A DNA stretch of 44,678 nucleotides from Dehalococcoidia bacterium (GTDB lineage: Bacteria; Chloroflexota; Dehalococcoidia; GIF9; AB-539-J10), in the NCBI GenBank assembly GCA_030602785.1, contig JAUVZB010000011.1:1-44678 (forward strand). The letters are read 5' to 3'. The stretch's first letter is position 1. Every line of letters begins with the position of its first letter. Under the pieces are notes generated by a model. It was not told where the DNA came from. It saw only the letters and a program-made list of their open reading frames with translations, and searched no databases. Position numbers and translations under genes: made by a program. This document shows, in pieces, positions 43,714-44,678 of this stretch.

Positions 43714-44367
43714 ATGGAAGACCTCGCAGTGTATCTCAACCCGACGGACACGATTGACTCGGAGAGTGAGACTATCGTCCGTACTGCCGGGCAACTCACC
43801 GCAGGATGCTCTACAGACTCCGAGAAGGCCGTGAAGCTCTTCTACTTCGTTCGTGACACCATACCGTACAACGTGTACATGATATCCATGTTCCGGGAGG
43901 ACTTCGTGGCGAGTACCGTGCTCGAAAGGGAAAAGGGGTACTGTGTCCAGAAGGCGGTGTTACTGGCGGCGCTCGGCCGTGCAGCGGGCATACCCACGAG
44001 GCTTGCCTTTGCCAGCATACGCAACCATCGTATACCCGCGCGTTTCGTGGAGAAGCTCGGGACGAATGTGTTCCCGCGGCATGGCTATAACCAGTTCCTT
44101 CTCGATGGGCGGTGGGTTAGTGTTGCGGCGACGTTTGACCGGGCTCTGTGCGAGAAGAACGGTCTCAGGACAGTCGAGTTCGACGGTGTGAACGAAGCCA
44201 TACTCCCGCCGGTCGATGCGTCGGGCAACCCCTACATCGAGTACGTGGAGAAGTTCGGTTACGAGGCTGACCTGCCGCTCGACTGGATAGTCAGCGCGAT
44301 CTCCGGGGTCTGGGGTGCGGACAAGCGTCCCTGGCTCAGTCGCGAGCCCCGAGCAGAGTCAATCTAG
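43714..44367 (+). CDS. Transglutaminase-like superfamily protein
   Basis: A 217-residue protein with the papain-like transglutaminase core: Cys in EREKGYCVQKAVLLAALGRA, His in FPRHGYNQF and Asp in VAATFDRAL. Such proteins are usually cysteine proteases or amidohydrolases. There is no signal peptide, so it is probably cytoplasmic. AAAGGAGAGAG precedes the ATG. Its stop codon TAG (44365-44367) lies inside the terminal CTAG of a MITE-like element, so the C-terminus may have been cut or altered by the insertion. Confidence 0.85.
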   Translation: MEDLAVYLNPTDTIDSESETIVRTAGQLTAGCSTDSEKAVKLFYFVRDTIPYNVYMISMFREDFVASTVLEREKGYCVQKAVLLAALGRAAGIPTRLAFASIRNHRIPARFVEKLGTNVFPRHGYNQFLLDGRWVSVAATFDRALCEKNGLRTVEFDGVNEAILPPVDASGNPYIEYVEKFGYEADLPLDWIVSAISGVWGADKRPWLSREPRAESI

Positions 44368-44678
44368 GAGCCTGTCGGAGAAACAGCCCCCTTGGTATTG
44401 GTGCGAAGGGAGCAGCTCGGCCATGTCGCGCTGTCGACACGCCACTCATTATCAGCATTCACAGTCGAGTCCCCTGGTGTAGGGGCGGACCTCTGTGTCC
44501 GCCCGCCACGGGTTTGCGCACCGTCGGCGGTTGGCTGCACCAACACCTCCACCTGCATCCATCGCCCCCACCACGGGCAGGCGCAGAGGCCTGCCCCTAC
44601 ATTTCGCGCTTCGCGCACCAACCCTGCCCTACGCTGTGTAGCCTCACCGTCAGTGTGTTTATTCCGACAGGCTCCTAG
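44364..44678. mobile_element. MITE-like element with 16-base perfect terminal inverted repeats
   Basis: CTAGGAGCCTGTCGGA (44364-44379) is exactly inverted as TCCGACAGGCTCCTAG at 44663-44678, the last base of the window. The 315-base unit has no convincing gene. The outer CTAG is palindromic, so it may be a CTAG target duplication flanking 12-base ends GAGCCTGTCGGA, as in some IS5-related elements. The interior has two nested palindromes. The element would need a transposase supplied elsewhere. Confidence 0.8.
44478..44601. repeat. Nested palindromes inside the MITE-like element
   Basis: Two perfect 8-bp hairpins with 6-base loops (GGGCGGAC/GTCCGCCC at 44483-44504; GGGCAGGC/GCCTGCCC at 44575-44596) are enclosed by TGTAGGGGC (44478-44486) and its inverse GCCCCTACA (44593-44601). 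The style resembles REP-type repeats. Confidence 0.75.

Noticed and set aside
1-44678. CRISPR arrays or phage modules
   Set aside because: No regularly spaced direct repeats and no capsid, integrase or terminase-like genes were seen.

Overview
The window looks like chromosomal DNA of a GC-rich anaerobic bacterium, most likely a Dehalococcoidia-type Chloroflexota. This is inferred from gene content, not from a marker tree. Pointers are a class I two-subunit fumarase beside malate dehydrogenase, opposite sucCD; the ispH-plsC-cmk run; a ThiD2-ThiE fusion; a bacterial translin; a K+-dependent-type membrane pyrophosphatase; and an HpaB-family CoA dehydratase homologue with acyl-CoA dehydrogenase and ETF. 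Coding is dense, start codons are often TTG or GTG, and many genes overlap by 4 bases. No phage, CRISPR array or rRNA was seen. One MITE-like element ends exactly at the right edge.

Layout: 0-5.5 kb (+) CstA carrier, a small helical protein, an ArsA/Get3-like ATPase, a membrane-anchored protein, and glycyl-tRNA synthetase. 5.5-10.2 kb (-) HpaB/AbfD-like enzyme, acyl-CoA dehydrogenase, EtfB, EtfA: a CoA-thioester oxidation unit. 10.3-17 kb: tRNA-Pro(CGG), then apgM-like, aspartate kinase, TPR protein, gyrA as a tightly overlapped run, and an alpha/beta hydrolase. 17-24 kb: a TIGR03960-type radical SAM protein diverging from dtd, a small DUF3311-like protein with an SSS symporter, yajC-miaB diverging from radC, and a DUF2148 Fe-S protein. 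24-32 kb: lipoprotein, HIT protein, ispH-plsC-cmk, and mdh-fumA-fumB converging on sucC-sucD. 32-37 kb: flavodoxin, tRNA-Ser(TGA), then an amino-acid block of Glu/Leu-type dehydrogenase, NSS transporter with its MetS-like small subunit, and a decayed ornithine cyclodeaminase fragment. 37-44.7 kb: thiE-translin, hppA, uvrA, a transglutaminase-like gene, and the MITE-like element.

Two signals stand out beyond ordinary annotation. First, about ten genes have a good -10 hexamer ending only 5-14 bases before the start codon, which predicts leaderless or near-leaderless mRNAs. Second, the dehydrogenase, the NSS transporter and the pyrophosphatase instead have consensus TTGACA promoters followed by structured leaders (about 85-265 nt) containing terminator-like hairpins, which look like candidate cis-regulatory RNAs. 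The amino-acid block suggests import and deamination of amino acids. The AbfD-like/ACAD/ETF unit and the mdh-fum/suc genes would process carbon skeletons, and the pyrophosphatase would recover energy from PPi. This metabolic reading is inference.
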